NCBI GenBank assembly: GCA_013350335.1
Contig: CM023540.1
Location: 18,667,828-18,731,827 of the forward strand
From: Chimonanthus salicifolius
Taxonomy: Eukaryota; Streptophyta; Magnoliopsida; Laurales; Calycanthaceae
Length of the DNA: 64,000 bases
Direction of reading: 5' to 3'
Shown here piece by piece: positions 46,417-59,275 of the stretch. Made by a program: the position numbers and the translations under genes. The notes below the pieces were generated by a model. That model was not told the DNA's origin, did not search any database, and was given only the letters and a program-made list of their open reading frames with translations. The number at the start of each line of letters is the position of its first letter. Position 1 is the first letter of the stretch.

Positions 46417-48113
46417 GGTATCTATTTACACATGATTTTTCTGCTTCTATACATTCATTTTCAGAAACGGATCGCTAATTATTATTTTGCTTCCTCGTTT
46501 CTATTCGTTCGAACGAATTCTCCATTCATTTCGGCATTCGTTTGAACGAATAAACGCATACCCCATCTAATTTTAATTCGTTCGAACGAATCCCTATATA
46601 AAATCAATTCGTTCGAATGATTGGGTGAACAGTAATGCGTGTTACTGTTCACTTTTCATTCGAATGAATAGATAGAATGAATTGATTTTTTTTCTAAATT
46701 TTAAAGTTATTTTTTAAGAACTGTGTATTTTTAAAATTTCTCAAATTAAATATGCAGACTAATTACGATAATCTGATAAAAATAGTTTAAAACTTTAAGG
46801 TCTTTTGACACTCCTAAATATTTAAAACACAATATTTTACAAATAAGGGTATCCCTAGGGTGTGCCGAAAATACATTTAGGAGTGTCAAAAGACCTTAAA
46901 CTCTTAAAGTATATTTATCAAGTTATAGTAATTAGTCCGGATATTCAATTTGAGAAATTTTGAAAATACACGGTGCTTAAAAAATAATGTGCATAGTGTA
47001 TTAAATAATAAAATCTCCTTTAAAACTTTAAACTTATTTTTTAAGTACTGTGTATTTTCAAAATTTTTCAAATTGAATATCCGGACTAATTACGATAACA
47101 TGATAAAAATACTTTAAGAGTTAAAGGTCTTTTGACACTCTTAAATGTGTTTTTGGCACACCCTAAGGATACCCTTATTTGTAAAATACTGTGTTTTAAA
47201 TATTTAGGAATGTGAAAAGACATTGAAGTCTTAAAGTATTTTTATCAGATTATCATAATTAATCTGGATATTTAATTTGAGAAATTTTAAAAATAAACAG
47301 TACTTAAAAAATAACTTTAAATTTTAAAGAAATCAATTTATTCGAATGAATCAGTGATTCATTCTAATGGTTACTGTTCACTCGATTCATTAGAATGAAT
47401 TATTGATTCATTCGAATGAATTGATTTTATTTAAAATTTTAAAGTTATTTTTTAAGCACTTTCTATTTTTAAAATTTCTCAAATTAAATATCTGAACTAA
47501 TTACGATAATCTGAAAAAAAATAATTTAAAACTTTAAGGCTTTTTGACACTCTTAAATATTTAAAACACAGTATTTTACAAATAAGGGTATCCGTAGGGT
47601 GTACCGAAAATACATTTAGGAATATCAAAAGATCTTGAAGTCTTAAAATATTTTTATTAGGTTATCGTAATTAGTCCGGATATTCAATTTAAAATTTTTT
47701 GAAAATACACAGTGCTTAAAAAATAACTTTTAAATTTTAAAGGAGATTTTATTATTTAATACACTATGTACATTATTTTTAAACCACTGTGTATCTTCAA
47801 AATTTCTCAAATTGAATATTCGGACTAATGACAATAACCTGATAAATATACTTTAAGACTTAAAGGTCTTTTGACACTCCCAAATATATTTTCGGCACAC
47901 CCTTATTTGTAAAATACTTTATTTTAAATATTTAGGAGTGTCAAAAGACTTTAAAGTTTTAAAGTATTTTTATTAGATTATCGTAATTAGTCTTCATATT
48001 TAATTTGAGAAATTTTAAAAATACACAGTGCTTAAAAAATAACTTTAAAATTTAAAAAAAAATCAATTAATTCTAATAAATCATTCGAATGAACGGGTGA
48101 ACAGTAACGTACG
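46417..48113. mobile_element. Modular foldback element F2 (four modules, right end lost)
   Basis: The left end GGTATCTATTTACACATG resembles those of the other family members. The arm carries ATTCGTTCGAACGAAT-type palindromes. Four ~260-bp palindromic modules start near 46719, 47043, 47456 and 47785. Their directional centres alternate (forward, reverse, forward, reverse), and a palindrome-rich spacer at about 47325-47425 splits them into two pairs. The right arm stops at about 48113, partway through its mirror sequence, directly against unit sequence equivalent to 26855. About 450 bp of unit sequence (26400-26855 equivalent) is missing, so a deletion removed the right end and flank. Confidence 0.75.
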
Positions 48114-48303
48114 TTTTTAGGATAGTTAAAATTCTTTAAAAAAATTAAAACTAAATAAAAGAAGTGCCTTTTTAATCCAAAATTCCAAACTAAAACAATA
48201 GATTTCAGCCATTCGATTTCAAAATATAATATATACCGTAAAATAAGGGTACATATTTTCGCAAGAGAGAATTTTTTCATTATGAAAATTCATACTTTTT
48301 TTA
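48114..48303. other. Unit 2 sequence, first copy of an internal duplication
   Basis: It matches 26855-27040 and 52232-52415 almost base for base. The region 48114-51690 and the region from 52060 on are two copies of one segment within unit 2. Confidence 0.65.
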
Positions 48304-49914
48304 GACCGCACTTACACACACCCGGTTTTTCTGCCTCTACATATTCAAATCCAGATTTTCGTGGCAAATTACCATTTTACCTCCGCGTTTCCAATCATTC
48401 GAATGAATGCCCAAGTGTAATTTCTATTCATTCGAATGAATGGGATGGACAGTAACACGGAATACTGCTTAGTCTCATTCATTCAAATGAATAAATAGTT
48501 TCAAACATTCATTCGAATAAAAAAAATTTCAACTATACATTCGAATGAATGGACCTCATTCATTTGAATGATTGTTACAAATTACAGTTATTTAAATAAT
48601 AAAATTTATTCTAAAACTTTAAAGTTATTTTTTGAACAGTGTGTATTCTCAAAATTTCTCAAATTAAATATGCGGACTAATTACGATAATCTGATAAAAA
48701 TACTTTAAGACTTTAAGGTCTTTTGACACTCATAAATATTTAAAACACTATATTTTACAAATAAGAGTTTCCCTAGGCTGTGCCGAAAACACATTTGAAA
48801 GTGTCAAAAGACCTTGAAGTGTTAAAGTATTTTTATCAGGTTATTGTAATTAGTCAGGACATTCAATTTGAAAAATTGTATAAAAACACAGTGCTTAAAA
48901 AATAACTGTCTATGTTTTATAACGTCGGCAATATAGACAGTTATTTTTTAAGCACTGTCTATTTCTAAAATTTCTCAAATTAAATATCCGGACTAATTAC
49001 GATAACCTGATAAAAATACTTTAAAACTTCAAGGTCTTTTGACACTTTCAAATGTGTTTTCGACAAAGCCTAGGGATACCCTTATTTGTAAAATACTGTG
49101 TTTTAAATATTTAGGAGTGTCAAAAGACCTTAAAGTTTTAAAGTATTTTTATCAGATTATTATAATTAGTCTGAATATTCAATTTGAGAAATTTTAGAAA
49201 TACATAGTGATTAAAAAATAACTATCTATATTTTATAGCATCTGCAACATAGATAGACAGTTATTTTTTAAGTACTGTGTATTTCTAAAATTTCTCAAAT
49301 TGAATATTCGGACTAATTACGATAACCTGATAAAAATACTTTAAGACTTTAAGGTCTTTTGACACTTCTAAATGTGTTTTCGGCACAGCATAGGGATATC
49401 CTTATTTGTAAAATACTGTATTTTAAATATTTAGGAGTGTCAAAAGACCTTAAAGTCTTAAAGTATTTTTATCAAATTACCGTAATTAGTCCGGATATTT
49501 AATTTGAGAAATTTTAAAAATACACACAGCTCAAAAAATAACTTTAAAGTTTTAAAATAAATTTTATTATTTAAATAACTGTAATCTGTAACAATCATTC
49601 GAATGAACGAGGCTCATTCATTCTAATGTATAATTAAAATTTTTTTCATTCATTCGAATGCGGCCCATTCATTCAAATGAATACTTGAAAGTATTTATTC
49701 ATTCGAATGAATGGGGTTGAGCAGTATTCCGTGTTACTGTTCAGCCCATTAATTCGAATGAATTGAAATTGCACTTGGGCATTCATTCGAATGAACGTCA
49801 AAATGAATTGATCATTCATTCGAATTGAAAATGCAAGGGTAAATAGTAATTTACTACCAAAATCCGGATTCAGATGTTTAAAGGTACGAAAACCGGGTAT
49901 GGGTAAGTGCGGCC
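48304..49914. mobile_element. Modular foldback element F3 (three modules)
   Basis: The ends are GACCGCACTTACACACACCC and the inverse GGCCGCACTTACCCATACCC. The arms hold ATTCATTCGAATGAAT palindromes. Modules lie at about 48634-48895, 48949-49210 and 49270-49530, with centres facing forward, reverse, reverse. The linkers again pair GTCTATGTT with ATATAGACAG. The target is a poly-T run, so the duplication cannot be scored. Uninterrupted sister sequence is at about 27033 and 52410. Confidence 0.8.
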
Positions 49915-50078
49915 TTTTTTTTTAAATTCTCATTTTAATAAAAAAAATGTTCTTATAAGAGCAGCTTTCCAGACTATAGTACTATACTGTTGACACTGCA
50001 GTTTTTTTTTCATAACATTAGTAAAAAAAAGTTCGTATAAGAAAGTTACTTGGATATAAAAATGGTTAAAAAAGAAAA

Positions 50079-51218
50079 GGCTCGACATTCACACACCTGT
50101 AAAAACTGCCCCTACACATTCAATTTTGTATTCGAGTTGCAAATTACCACGATATCCCTATATTTTCATTTGTTCGAACGAATGCCTTCGTTCGAATGAA
50201 TACATGCATATCCCCTCAATTTTCATTCTTTCGAACAAATTGCCTATATAAATTTAATTTATTCGAATGAGCTCGATTCATTCGAATGAATTGAATTTTT
50301 TTTTTTAAATTTTAAAGTTATTTTTTAAGAACTGTGTATTTTTAAAATTTCTCAAATTAAATATATAGATTAATTACGATAACCTGATAAAAATACTTTA
50401 AGACTTTAAGGTCTTTTGACACTCAAAAATATTTAAAACACAGTATTTTACAAATAAGGGTATCCCTATGCTGTGCCGAAAACACATTTAAGAGTGTCAA
50501 AAGACCTTAAAGTCTTAAAGTAATCCTTATCAGATTATCGTAATTAGTCTGGATATTTAATTTGAGAAATTTTGAAAATACACGGTGTTCAAAAAATAGC
50601 TTTAAAGTTTGAAAGGAGATTTTATTATTGAATACACTATGCATTACTGTAGCATATAGAAGATAGACCATTATTTTTTAAGCACTGTATATTTCCAAAT
50701 TTTCACAAATTGAATGTCCGGACTAATTACGATAATCTGATAAAAATACTTTAAAACTTTAAGGTCTTTTGACACTCCTAAATGTATTTTCGGCACAGCC
50801 TAAGAATACCCTTATTTATAAAACACTGTGTTTTAAGCATTTGGAAGTGTCAAAAGACCTTGAAGTCTTAAAGTATTTTTATCAGATTATTGTAATTAGT
50901 CTGGAAATTTAATTTGAGAAATTTTAAAAATACATAGTGCTTAAAAAATAACTTTTAAATTTTAAAGAAAATCAATTCATTCAAATGATTCAATTTATTC
51001 GAATCAATCGAGTGAATAGTAGTACACGTTACTGTTCACTCGATTCATTCGAATGAATTAAATTTATAATGGCAATTCGTTCGAACGAATGAAAATTGCG
51101 GGGATATGCATGTATTCATTCGAACGAATGAAAATACAAGGGCATCGTGGTAATTTGCCACCCGAATATAGAATCCGGTGTATAGAGGCAGTTTTTCTGA
51201 GTGTGTGAATGTCGAGCC
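50079..51218. mobile_element. Modular foldback element F4 (two modules)
   Basis: The ends are GGCTCGACATTCACACACCT and its inverse (GTGTGTGAATGTCGAGCC). A perfect 9-bp target duplication AAAAGAAAA lies at 50070-50078 and 51219-51227. The arms carry both CGTTCGAACG and CATTCGAATG palindromes. Two modules (about 50330-50588 and 50677-50941) face each other. The uninterrupted site is near 27165 and 52565. Confidence 0.85.
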
Positions 51219-51227
51219 AAAAGAAAA

Positions 51228-53386
51228 AAAAATGTAGTACTGTAAAGTGTATAAGAGAAGTATTTTTATAGAAATGTTCATATTTAAAATAAATTTATAA
51301 AAAAAAATTGTGAAATTAACAGACATTTTAAAGAAAAGACATTTAAATAATTAAAAATAATTAAATTTTAGAAACCTTAAAAACAATTTAATTTAATAAA
51401 AATGATCAATCGTGGACGAGAACCACTTGGTTTTATACCCAAACCCAGGTGCCAGAGTTTGCAATGACAAATTGTCATTTACCCCCATCTGTAACCATTT
51501 GTGTGCGACCGAGCTTGGAGCACAAGTGAGACTAACACGAGTCCGACGCATTTGATCGTTTGAATTATATTCTAAAATATCATTTTAATTAATATATCGG
51601 ATGACATTCAAATATTGACAATTCTGATAATCGGTTGACATTCGCACAATTTTTCTCTCTCCTTTGATATTTAAATATATATATATATGCAAAAGGCCGA
51701 ATGCTATGGTAACACATTAATTTTGTCGTATACAAATATAGCTAGTCAGTGACTCAGTGTAACGTCCTTTCCCACTTTACAAGTGTATGGATCATAGATT
51801 AAGCAGAAAAAGAATTCATCAGATTTCGATAACTTATAATCAACGTTGAAATAGTGATTAATTTTAATATATTTAAGATTAAATGATTAATAATTAATTT
51901 TTCCCTATTTTAATTTTAATATGTTTTACTGTTCTAAACTCCATTGAATGCGACTTACTAGTCCATCAAATGTCTCCAATCTCAAAACGAAACTAAAAAG
52001 ATTTCTTTTTTTAAAGAAAGGTTTATATTTTGAAATTATTTTGAAAAAACCTCTATGCTTTTCATAAATTTAAAAGGATTCTCAAATTGTGATAAAAGTT
52101 CTAAAAGGAAAAAAATCTCTCACTTTAAGTTTATTACTAATCGATTGATTTTTAAGATTTTTTATAATATAATAGTGTAAACTATTTACAACCGTATATA
52201 TAATGTTAGAAAAGAAATTAATCTTTATTTAGGATAGTTAAAATTCTCTTACAAAATTAAAACTAAATAAAAGAAGTGCCTTTTTAATCCAAAATTCCAA
52301 ACTAAAACAATAGATTTCAGCCATTCGATTTCAAAATATAATATATACAGTAAAATAAGGGTACATATTTTCGCAAGAGAGAATTTTTTCTATTATGAAA
52401 ATTCATACTTTTTTTAAAATTCTCGTTTTAATAAAGAAAATGTTCGTATAAAAGCAGCTTTTCAGACTATAGTACTATACTGTTGACACTGCAGTTTTTT
52501 TTCATAACATTAAAAAAATGTTCGTATAAGAAAATTACTTGGCAAATATATGAAAAAAAAAAGTTAAAAAGAATAAAATGTAGTACGGTAAAGTGAATAA
52601 GGGAAGCTATTTTTATAGAAAATATTTGTATTTAAAATAAATTTATACAAAAATATTTTGTCAAATTAACAGAAATTTTAAAGATAAAGAAATTTAAATA
52701 ATTAAATTTTAGAGACCTTAAAAATAATTTAATTTAATAAAAATGATCAATCGTGGACTAAAACCACATGGATTTATACCCAAACCTGGGTGCTAGAGTT
52801 TGCAATGACAATTTGTCATTTACCCCCGTTTGTAACCATTTGCGTGTGACCAAGCGTGGAGCACAAGTGGGACCGACATGAGTACGATTCATTTGACCAT
52901 TTGAACTTTGAATTATATTTCAAAATATCGTTTTACCTAATATATTGGCCAATATTCAAATATTGGCAATTTGATATATCGGCTTAATTTTTTTTTTTAA
53001 TTATAGAAAAGCAAAAAAAGTTATGGAGTTTAAAAATGATAAAAAATTACAAAAAATTGTAGGAAAATAACAAAATTAGAACAACTAAAATGTTAAAATT
53101 ATTTCCTAAATTATAAGAGTGGTTGACCGGATAATCTCTTCTTCACACAACTATATGTTAAACTTATTTCCTAAATTAATGAGAACTAAAAAATTTGGAC
53201 TAAAATTTCTTAAATGGGATAAAAAATAGTGATTCAAATCAATGATTATTTGGATTACCCATTTTGTAAAGAATTGATTGTACATTTGTACGGTTGAACT
53301 GTCTTGATGCCTTAACTTTTTTAATTTGCCACCCGCCAGAATTTTTTTGCCTCTGTATTGATTACATGGATTGACTATTTGGAAAT
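51228..53386. other. Unit 2 intergenic sequence, no gene seen
   Basis: 51230-51690 matches 27190-27635 and 52585-53000. 51690-52058 is specific to this junction between the two internal copies. 52060-53386 matches 26675-28037. Frames are short. Confidence 0.5.
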
Positions 53387-53395
53387 TTTTTGCAT

Positions 53396-54221
53396 GGCTA
53401 TTCATTTAGACACTACGAAAATCTGCTACCAGACACCGAATTTAAGATTCTGAGTAAAAATTACAATTCTATCCTTCTGCGTGGAATCGATCGCACGATT
53501 TTGTTTTGTAAAACAGAATCGATCGATTGATACATGCGATTGATTCGTTCAGAAAATCGATCGATTGATTCAGGTGTAGCTATCAATCGATCGATTCAGG
53601 TTTAAGGTACAGCAATATAAGTATATTATTTAAATAATAAAATTTCCTTTAAAACTTTAACGTTATTTTTTAATCACTGTGTATTTTTAAAAAATTTCAA
53701 ATTAAATATCAGAACTAATTACGATAACCTGATAAAAATACTTTAAAACTTCAAGGTCTCTTGACACTCCTAAATGCTTAAAACAGAGTGTTTTACAAAT
53801 AAAGTTATCCCTCGGCTGTGCCGAAAATACATTTGGGAGTGTCAAAAGACCTTAAAGTCTTAAAGTATTTTTACCAGGTTATCGTAATTAGTTCGGATAT
53901 TCAATTTAAGAATTTTTAAAAATACATAGTGCTTAAAAAATAACATTAAAGTTTTAAAGAAAATTTTATTATTTAAATAATATACTATATTACTGTACCT
54001 TAAACCTGAATCGATCGATTGATAGCTACACTTGAATCAATCGATCGAACAATCGATCGATTTTCTGAACGAATCAATCGCATGTATCAATCGATTGATT
54101 CTGTTTTACAAAACATAATCGTGCGATCGATTCCACATGGAAGGATAGAATTGTAATTTCCAGTCAAAATCTTAAATTCAGTGTCTGATAGCAGATTTTC
54201 GCGGTGTCTAAATGGGGAGCC
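53396..54221. mobile_element. Modular foldback element F5 (one module)
   Basis: The ends are GGCTATTCATTTAGACAC and the inverse GGCTCCCCATTTAGACAC. A perfect 9-bp target duplication TTTTTGCAT lies at 53387-53395 and 54222-54230. The empty site in unit 1 reads ATTTTTTGCATTCATTTACG near 28031-28050. The arms carry AATCGATCGATT palindromes in place of TTCGAA ones. One forward-facing module lies at about 53673-53932. Confidence 0.88.
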
Positions 54222-54230
54222 TTTTTGCAT

Positions 54231-56138
54231 TCATTTACGGTAGACAAATACATTTATTCCCTTTTAGAAGGGTGAGAGAGATGAGAAGTTTCACCCAATT
54301 CTCTCCTAAATGTTTGGTAACGAAGATAATGCATATCAACTCGCAGTCATTTACTCGTCATTTTTGAGTAACTGAGAGCATTCATATCTAATACAGCTCA
54401 ACATAAGGAATTAATAGATCTGTTTTTTTTTTTTTAATTAAAATATCCAAATTTCATGCTAATATGAGTCTTTTTTAATCCCGATATTATAGATATCGAC
54501 CCATATCTAATTTCTACCGTATATCGTCATATCGGCCCTTTAAATATCGATATTATTAACTATGATGAGTAGGTTCCTTTAGCTGTTCTAATAAGAGATG
54601 TTTTTTTGAAATACATTTTTTTATATATTTTCATTTTTTCTTTTGTCATTTGTCAAAACAAGGAGATAATTAAATAGCTTTTTTATCTTAATGAGTTCAA
54701 ATAAATACTAACATGATGTTTTGAATATACACCAAAAATCTCTTCTAATAATATTATCTTCTTCAAGAAATGAAAGAAAGAATGTTGATTGGAGCCATAT
54801 CAATATTTTATTAAATAAAATATAATTTTATAATGGAACCATGTCAAGATCCATTTTATATTCCATTATTTCCAATTTTCTTACCAAACTAGAGACAGAT
54901 GTATAAATATTCACCGATACGATATGATTTTTAAAGGTCGATGTATATTGGTCTATATGATATATATCGGTCATACATTATAAATATCGGTCGATATGGC
55001 TATATGTATCAGTTAAAAAATTGGCCGATATTCCACTATTTTATTTTATTTAAAAAAAGAAAAAATAATAAAAATGTTCGACGTTTAAAAAATCTCTAAT
55101 TTTTTATTAAGAAAAAAAAATAAATAATGACTGATATTTTAAATTCGATCGATATTAGTTTTAAATATTTCCAAAAAAAAAGAAAAAATCTGCCAAAATG
55201 AGTGGTGATTAATAGTGACTTTATAGAAAATGATGAATTCTCGTTTTTTTAATGGTGGATTTTCGTTTTTTAATGAAAATTAATAGTGACTTTTTAGAAA
55301 ATGATGGAAAATTAATTCTTGCTTAATCAAAATTGATGAAAATTTAGTATGACTTTTCGTTTTTTTATGGAAATATATTGTTGATTTTTTTTTTTATGAA
55401 AATTAATTTTGACTTTTAAAAAAATAATCAATGGTGTCTTAATCAAAATCAATGAAAATTTATTATGACTTTTCGTTTTTTTTATGGAAATTTAATTATG
55501 CCGGCGAATGCTTTTCTCTACTGAGGTGAAGAATGATGCAGTAACAAAAGAAACGTCTCCAGAAAAGTTTCTTCTTTTAAGCCACTTGTTTTTCCCAAGG
55601 TTCCACCTTCCTTCAGATACCATCCTCGTCCTTCACCACTTTACTATCCTCTCCATCTTCACTTTGTTTTCATGTAGACCTATGATATCTAATATATTAC
55701 TATTTTATACTTGATATTGTATTATATTAATTAATTAAATATCTTAATCTAAATTCTATTTATTCATTCTAAACTTAATGCTAGTCATATATAAATTCTC
55801 TTACTTCTCTCCATTTCTGAGCCTTGAGTATATATCTTTCTCCTCTATTTTTTTTTTCAAACTTATTACCCTATTTTGAGAAATTAATTTTATTATTTTG
55901 AATGGTAAAACTTGAAAGCTATAACTTATTTCTTATTTCATAGTTTTTTTATTATTTTAGGCTTTTATATGATAAGTTGATTAGAAATAGAATAAAATAA
56001 CTTGGGAACATAATTGATATGATGGATGTAATAAACTTAGTAGTCATGATGAATGGGAAAATTTTGATTCATTTGATAAATCCTATAAAAAAATTATGTC
56101 CATAAATAATAAAATACTATGACTTAATGCAATAAATT
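54231..56138. other. Unit 2 intergenic sequence, no gene seen
   Basis: It matches 28050-29945 throughout. Short frames near 55508-55714 correspond to 29318-29509 with indels that shift the frame, so no gene is claimed. An ATATCGG repeat lies at about 54900-55150. Confidence 0.5.
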
Positions 56139-56613
56139 TAGGGGTGAAACTTGGGTCAAATTTTAACCTGACTTGGATGACCTTATCCAAGAAATTGCTG
56201 GATTTGGGTCATGTATTTGTATATTTCGGATCGGGTCGAGTTGGAAAATTAAAAATATGAAATTTGAGTCGGGTTGGGTTTAGAAATTTAAAGTCAACCC
56301 AACTCGACTTGACATGAGTGCACCAAATTATAAAACAAAACTCGAGTCGACTTAGATAAAAAATTCGGGTTGAATTGGGTTGTGTAATTTGGATAAGCCA
56401 TTTGGATCGAGTTGGGTCGAGTTTAATAAATTTTGACATGAGTTAGATGACCCAAAAACCTAAAAGCCTGTACGGGCCCTTATTTAATTTTTAAAGACCC
56501 GATACAACTTCAAACAATTTAACCCCACATGGGACCAAGTTGAGCATGGCCCCTATATTTGTGATTCAGGTCATAGCCTGAATTGACTTAGGTTCTGAAA
56601 TGGCCCAACCGAG
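56139..56613. mobile_element. TAGGGGTG MITE-like element, right end deleted
   Basis: Sister of 29946-30440. It begins TAGGGGTGAAACTTGGGTC and ends abruptly at CAACCGAG, losing the right terminal repeat and about 250 bp of following sequence. Confidence 0.55.
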
Positions 56614-56785
56614 TAGTAATTTGTTATTTAAGTAGAAGATTAGATACTGCCCTACAAATCACAGGTATAAGAAGGAGAGGTCCAACTACTAAAACATAGA
56701 GGGAAGAAATAAAAAAAAGACATCTTAGGCAATAGAGTTAATAATGGTATATATTATGATAGAGTCAAATGGAGAGAAATGGAAG

Positions 56786-58290
56786 GGCAGCCCATTCGGA
56801 CACCCCCTTTTTCTGCCAGGGGACACCCCTTTTCAAAATTTAGGTGCAAATTACCGTTTTGCCCTCCCGCTCAAAATCCTTCGAACGATTGTACAGGCCA
56901 AATTCCACCTCCTTCGAACCATAGTATCATTCGAAGGATCATGAAGATCCTTCGAATGATGCTACGGTAAAAAATTCGAACGATTGTATAGGCCAAACTC
57001 TACCTCCTTCGAACTATAGGATCATTCTAAGGATCATGAAGATCCTTCGAATGATGGTGCAGTAAAAAAATTCAACAGTAATTTTTTTTAAAAAAAAAAT
57101 TTAAAGTTATTTTTTAAGCACTGTGTATTTTCAAAATTTCTCAAATTAAATATCCGGACTAATTTCGATAGCCTGATAAAAATACTTTAAGAATTTAAAG
57201 TCTTTTGACACTCCAAAATGCTTAAAACACAGTGTTTTACAAATAAGGGTATCCCTAGGGTGTGTCGAAAACATATTTAGGAGTGTCAAAAGACCTTGAA
57301 GTCTTAAAGTATTTTTATCAGGTTATCGTAATTAGTCTGGATATTCAATTTGAGAAATTTTGGAAATACACAGTGCTTAAAAAATAATTTTAAAGTTTTA
57401 AAGGAGATATCGACAATATAGACAGTTATTTTTTAATCACTGTGTATTTCCAAAATTTCTCAAATTGAATATCCGGACTAATTACGATAGTCTGATAAAA
57501 ATACTTTAACAATTCAAGGTCTTTTGACACTCCCAAATATATTTTCCACACAGTCAAGGGATACCCTTATTTGTAAAACACTGGGTTTTAAGCATTTGAG
57601 AGTGTCAAAAGACCTTAAATTCTTAAAGTATTTTTATCAGGCTATCGTAATTAGTCCGGATATTCAATTTGAGAAATTTTGGAAATACACAGTGATTAAA
57701 AGATAACTGTCTATATTGTCGATATCTCCTTTAAAACTTTAAAATTATTTTTTAAGCACTGTGTATTTCCAAAATTTCTCAAATTGAATATCCAGACTAA
57801 TTACGATAACCTGATAAAAATATTTTAAGACTTTAAGGTCTTTTGACACTCCTAAATATGTTTTCGACACACCCTAGGGATACCCTTATTTGTAAAACAC
57901 TGTGTTTTAAGCATTTGGGAGTGTCAAAAGACTTTGAATTCTTAAAGTATTTTTATCAGGCTATCGAAATTAGTCCGGATATTTAATTTGAGAAATTTTA
58001 AAAATACACAGTGCTTAAAAAATAACTTTAAAATTAAAAAAAAAAAAATTTACTGTTACTGTACGGTAGGATCCTTCGAACGATGTTGATGATCCTTCGA
58101 AGGATCCTAATCATGATCCTTCGAAGGATCTTCAACATCCTTCGAAGGATCCTACCGTTCGAAGGATGTGAAAATTTGTCTATAAAATCATTCGAAGGAT
58201 TTTGAGCGGGAGGGCAAAACGGTAATTTGCACCTAAATTTTGAAAAGGGGTGTCCCCTGGCAGAAAAAGGGGGTGTCCGAATGGGCTGCC
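56786..58290. mobile_element. Modular foldback element F6 (three modules)
   Basis: The ends are GGCAGCCCATTCGGACACCC and its exact inverse. An 8-bp duplication AATGGAAG lies at 56778-56785 and 58291-58298. The arms carry ATCCTTCGAAGGATC palindromes. Modules lie at about 57117-57377, 57437-57696 and 57754-58013, facing forward, reverse, reverse. The uninterrupted sister site is at about 33800 (AGTGGAAGTTATAAAG). ORFs at 56744-56970 and 57524-57706 fall inside the repeat and are not genes. Confidence 0.85.
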
Positions 58291-58670
58291 AATGGAAGTT
58301 ATAAAGTCAATTCTAAATAAATGAGAATGTGAATTGTGATGATGATAATTATTGGAATTCTTATTTTGCCACTTGGATATTGTTATTAGGTGCGTTCAAA
58401 TTTTGATCATCACGTGGTTCAGTAATGATCCCATCAATCATAATTAATAAAAGTAAGTCAATCATTTTTAAAAAATAATCAACAATATTCATTTTGACAT
58501 ACAGTAAGAATATCATATATAAAGATTACCGCAAGTAAGGGACAGAAGAGGTCAAATACAGTTAAGGGCAAAACTGATCCACATTTCGATCAATACTAGA
58601 TGTGAAATTCTAATGGTATTCAAAACTCAAAATAATTTGAAATTTGTTTGCTCACTCAATTTTTTTAAAA

Positions 58671-58799
58671 TCTAAGGTATTCAGATTTTTTAGAGTATTT
58701 GACTAAATGGTTAGAGCATGTGTAAAAATTAGGAAGAATGACCCTTATATGATGAGAGTTTTACCCGTCAAGCCAAACCTCTTGAACTCTAGCTAACCC
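58671..58799 (-). repeat. SINE-like element, internally deleted
   Basis: Sister of 34171-34340. It keeps the AAGGTATTCAGATTTTTTAG side and the CCGTCAAGCC side but lacks the middle. Confidence 0.4.
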
Positions 58800-58929
58800 A
58801 TTTTCAAACTTGATGCTTTTCTTATTGGATTATAGCTATAAACACATACAGGGAACCAAGGCCAGACTTTGAAGATTTTACAGCCATAAGCTTGAATGTG
58901 ACAGACACTTGGGCCCAAGGGTGCAAAAT

Positions 58930-59275
58930 TCGGCTTGGCCGATATCTCGGTCGATAAGTTTCTCTCTCTTCTTTTGCTTTCTTTTTTAAATATCGCTATT
59001 TTTTATTATTTTATTTTATCTGAATTAAAAAATAAATAAATAATCCAAAAGGAAGCTGATTTTTTTAAATATCGGCTGAGAAATTGACCCGGGCCTACCA
59101 CTGTTTTGATTTATTTTATTTTTTTAAAAAAAGACTGATATTAATCATATCGATTGATATCGGACCGATATATATCGCCGATATATCGGTCATATCGATG
59201 GAGAAATAGTGTCTCCGACCGATATAATATGGTGTTTAAAAACCGATAAACGTATCGGCCGATATCTTTACCCCT
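58930..59275. repeat. ATATCGGCCGATAT-rich repeat, unit 2 copy
   Basis: Sister of 34470-34915 with several internal deletions, including most of the GGGCCGATATCGGCCGAG stretch. Confidence 0.5.

Noticed and set aside
46700..58020. CRISPR-like array of repeated units
   Set aside because: Units are ~260-bp palindromic modules inside transposable elements in plant DNA, with no uniform short spacers and no cas genes.
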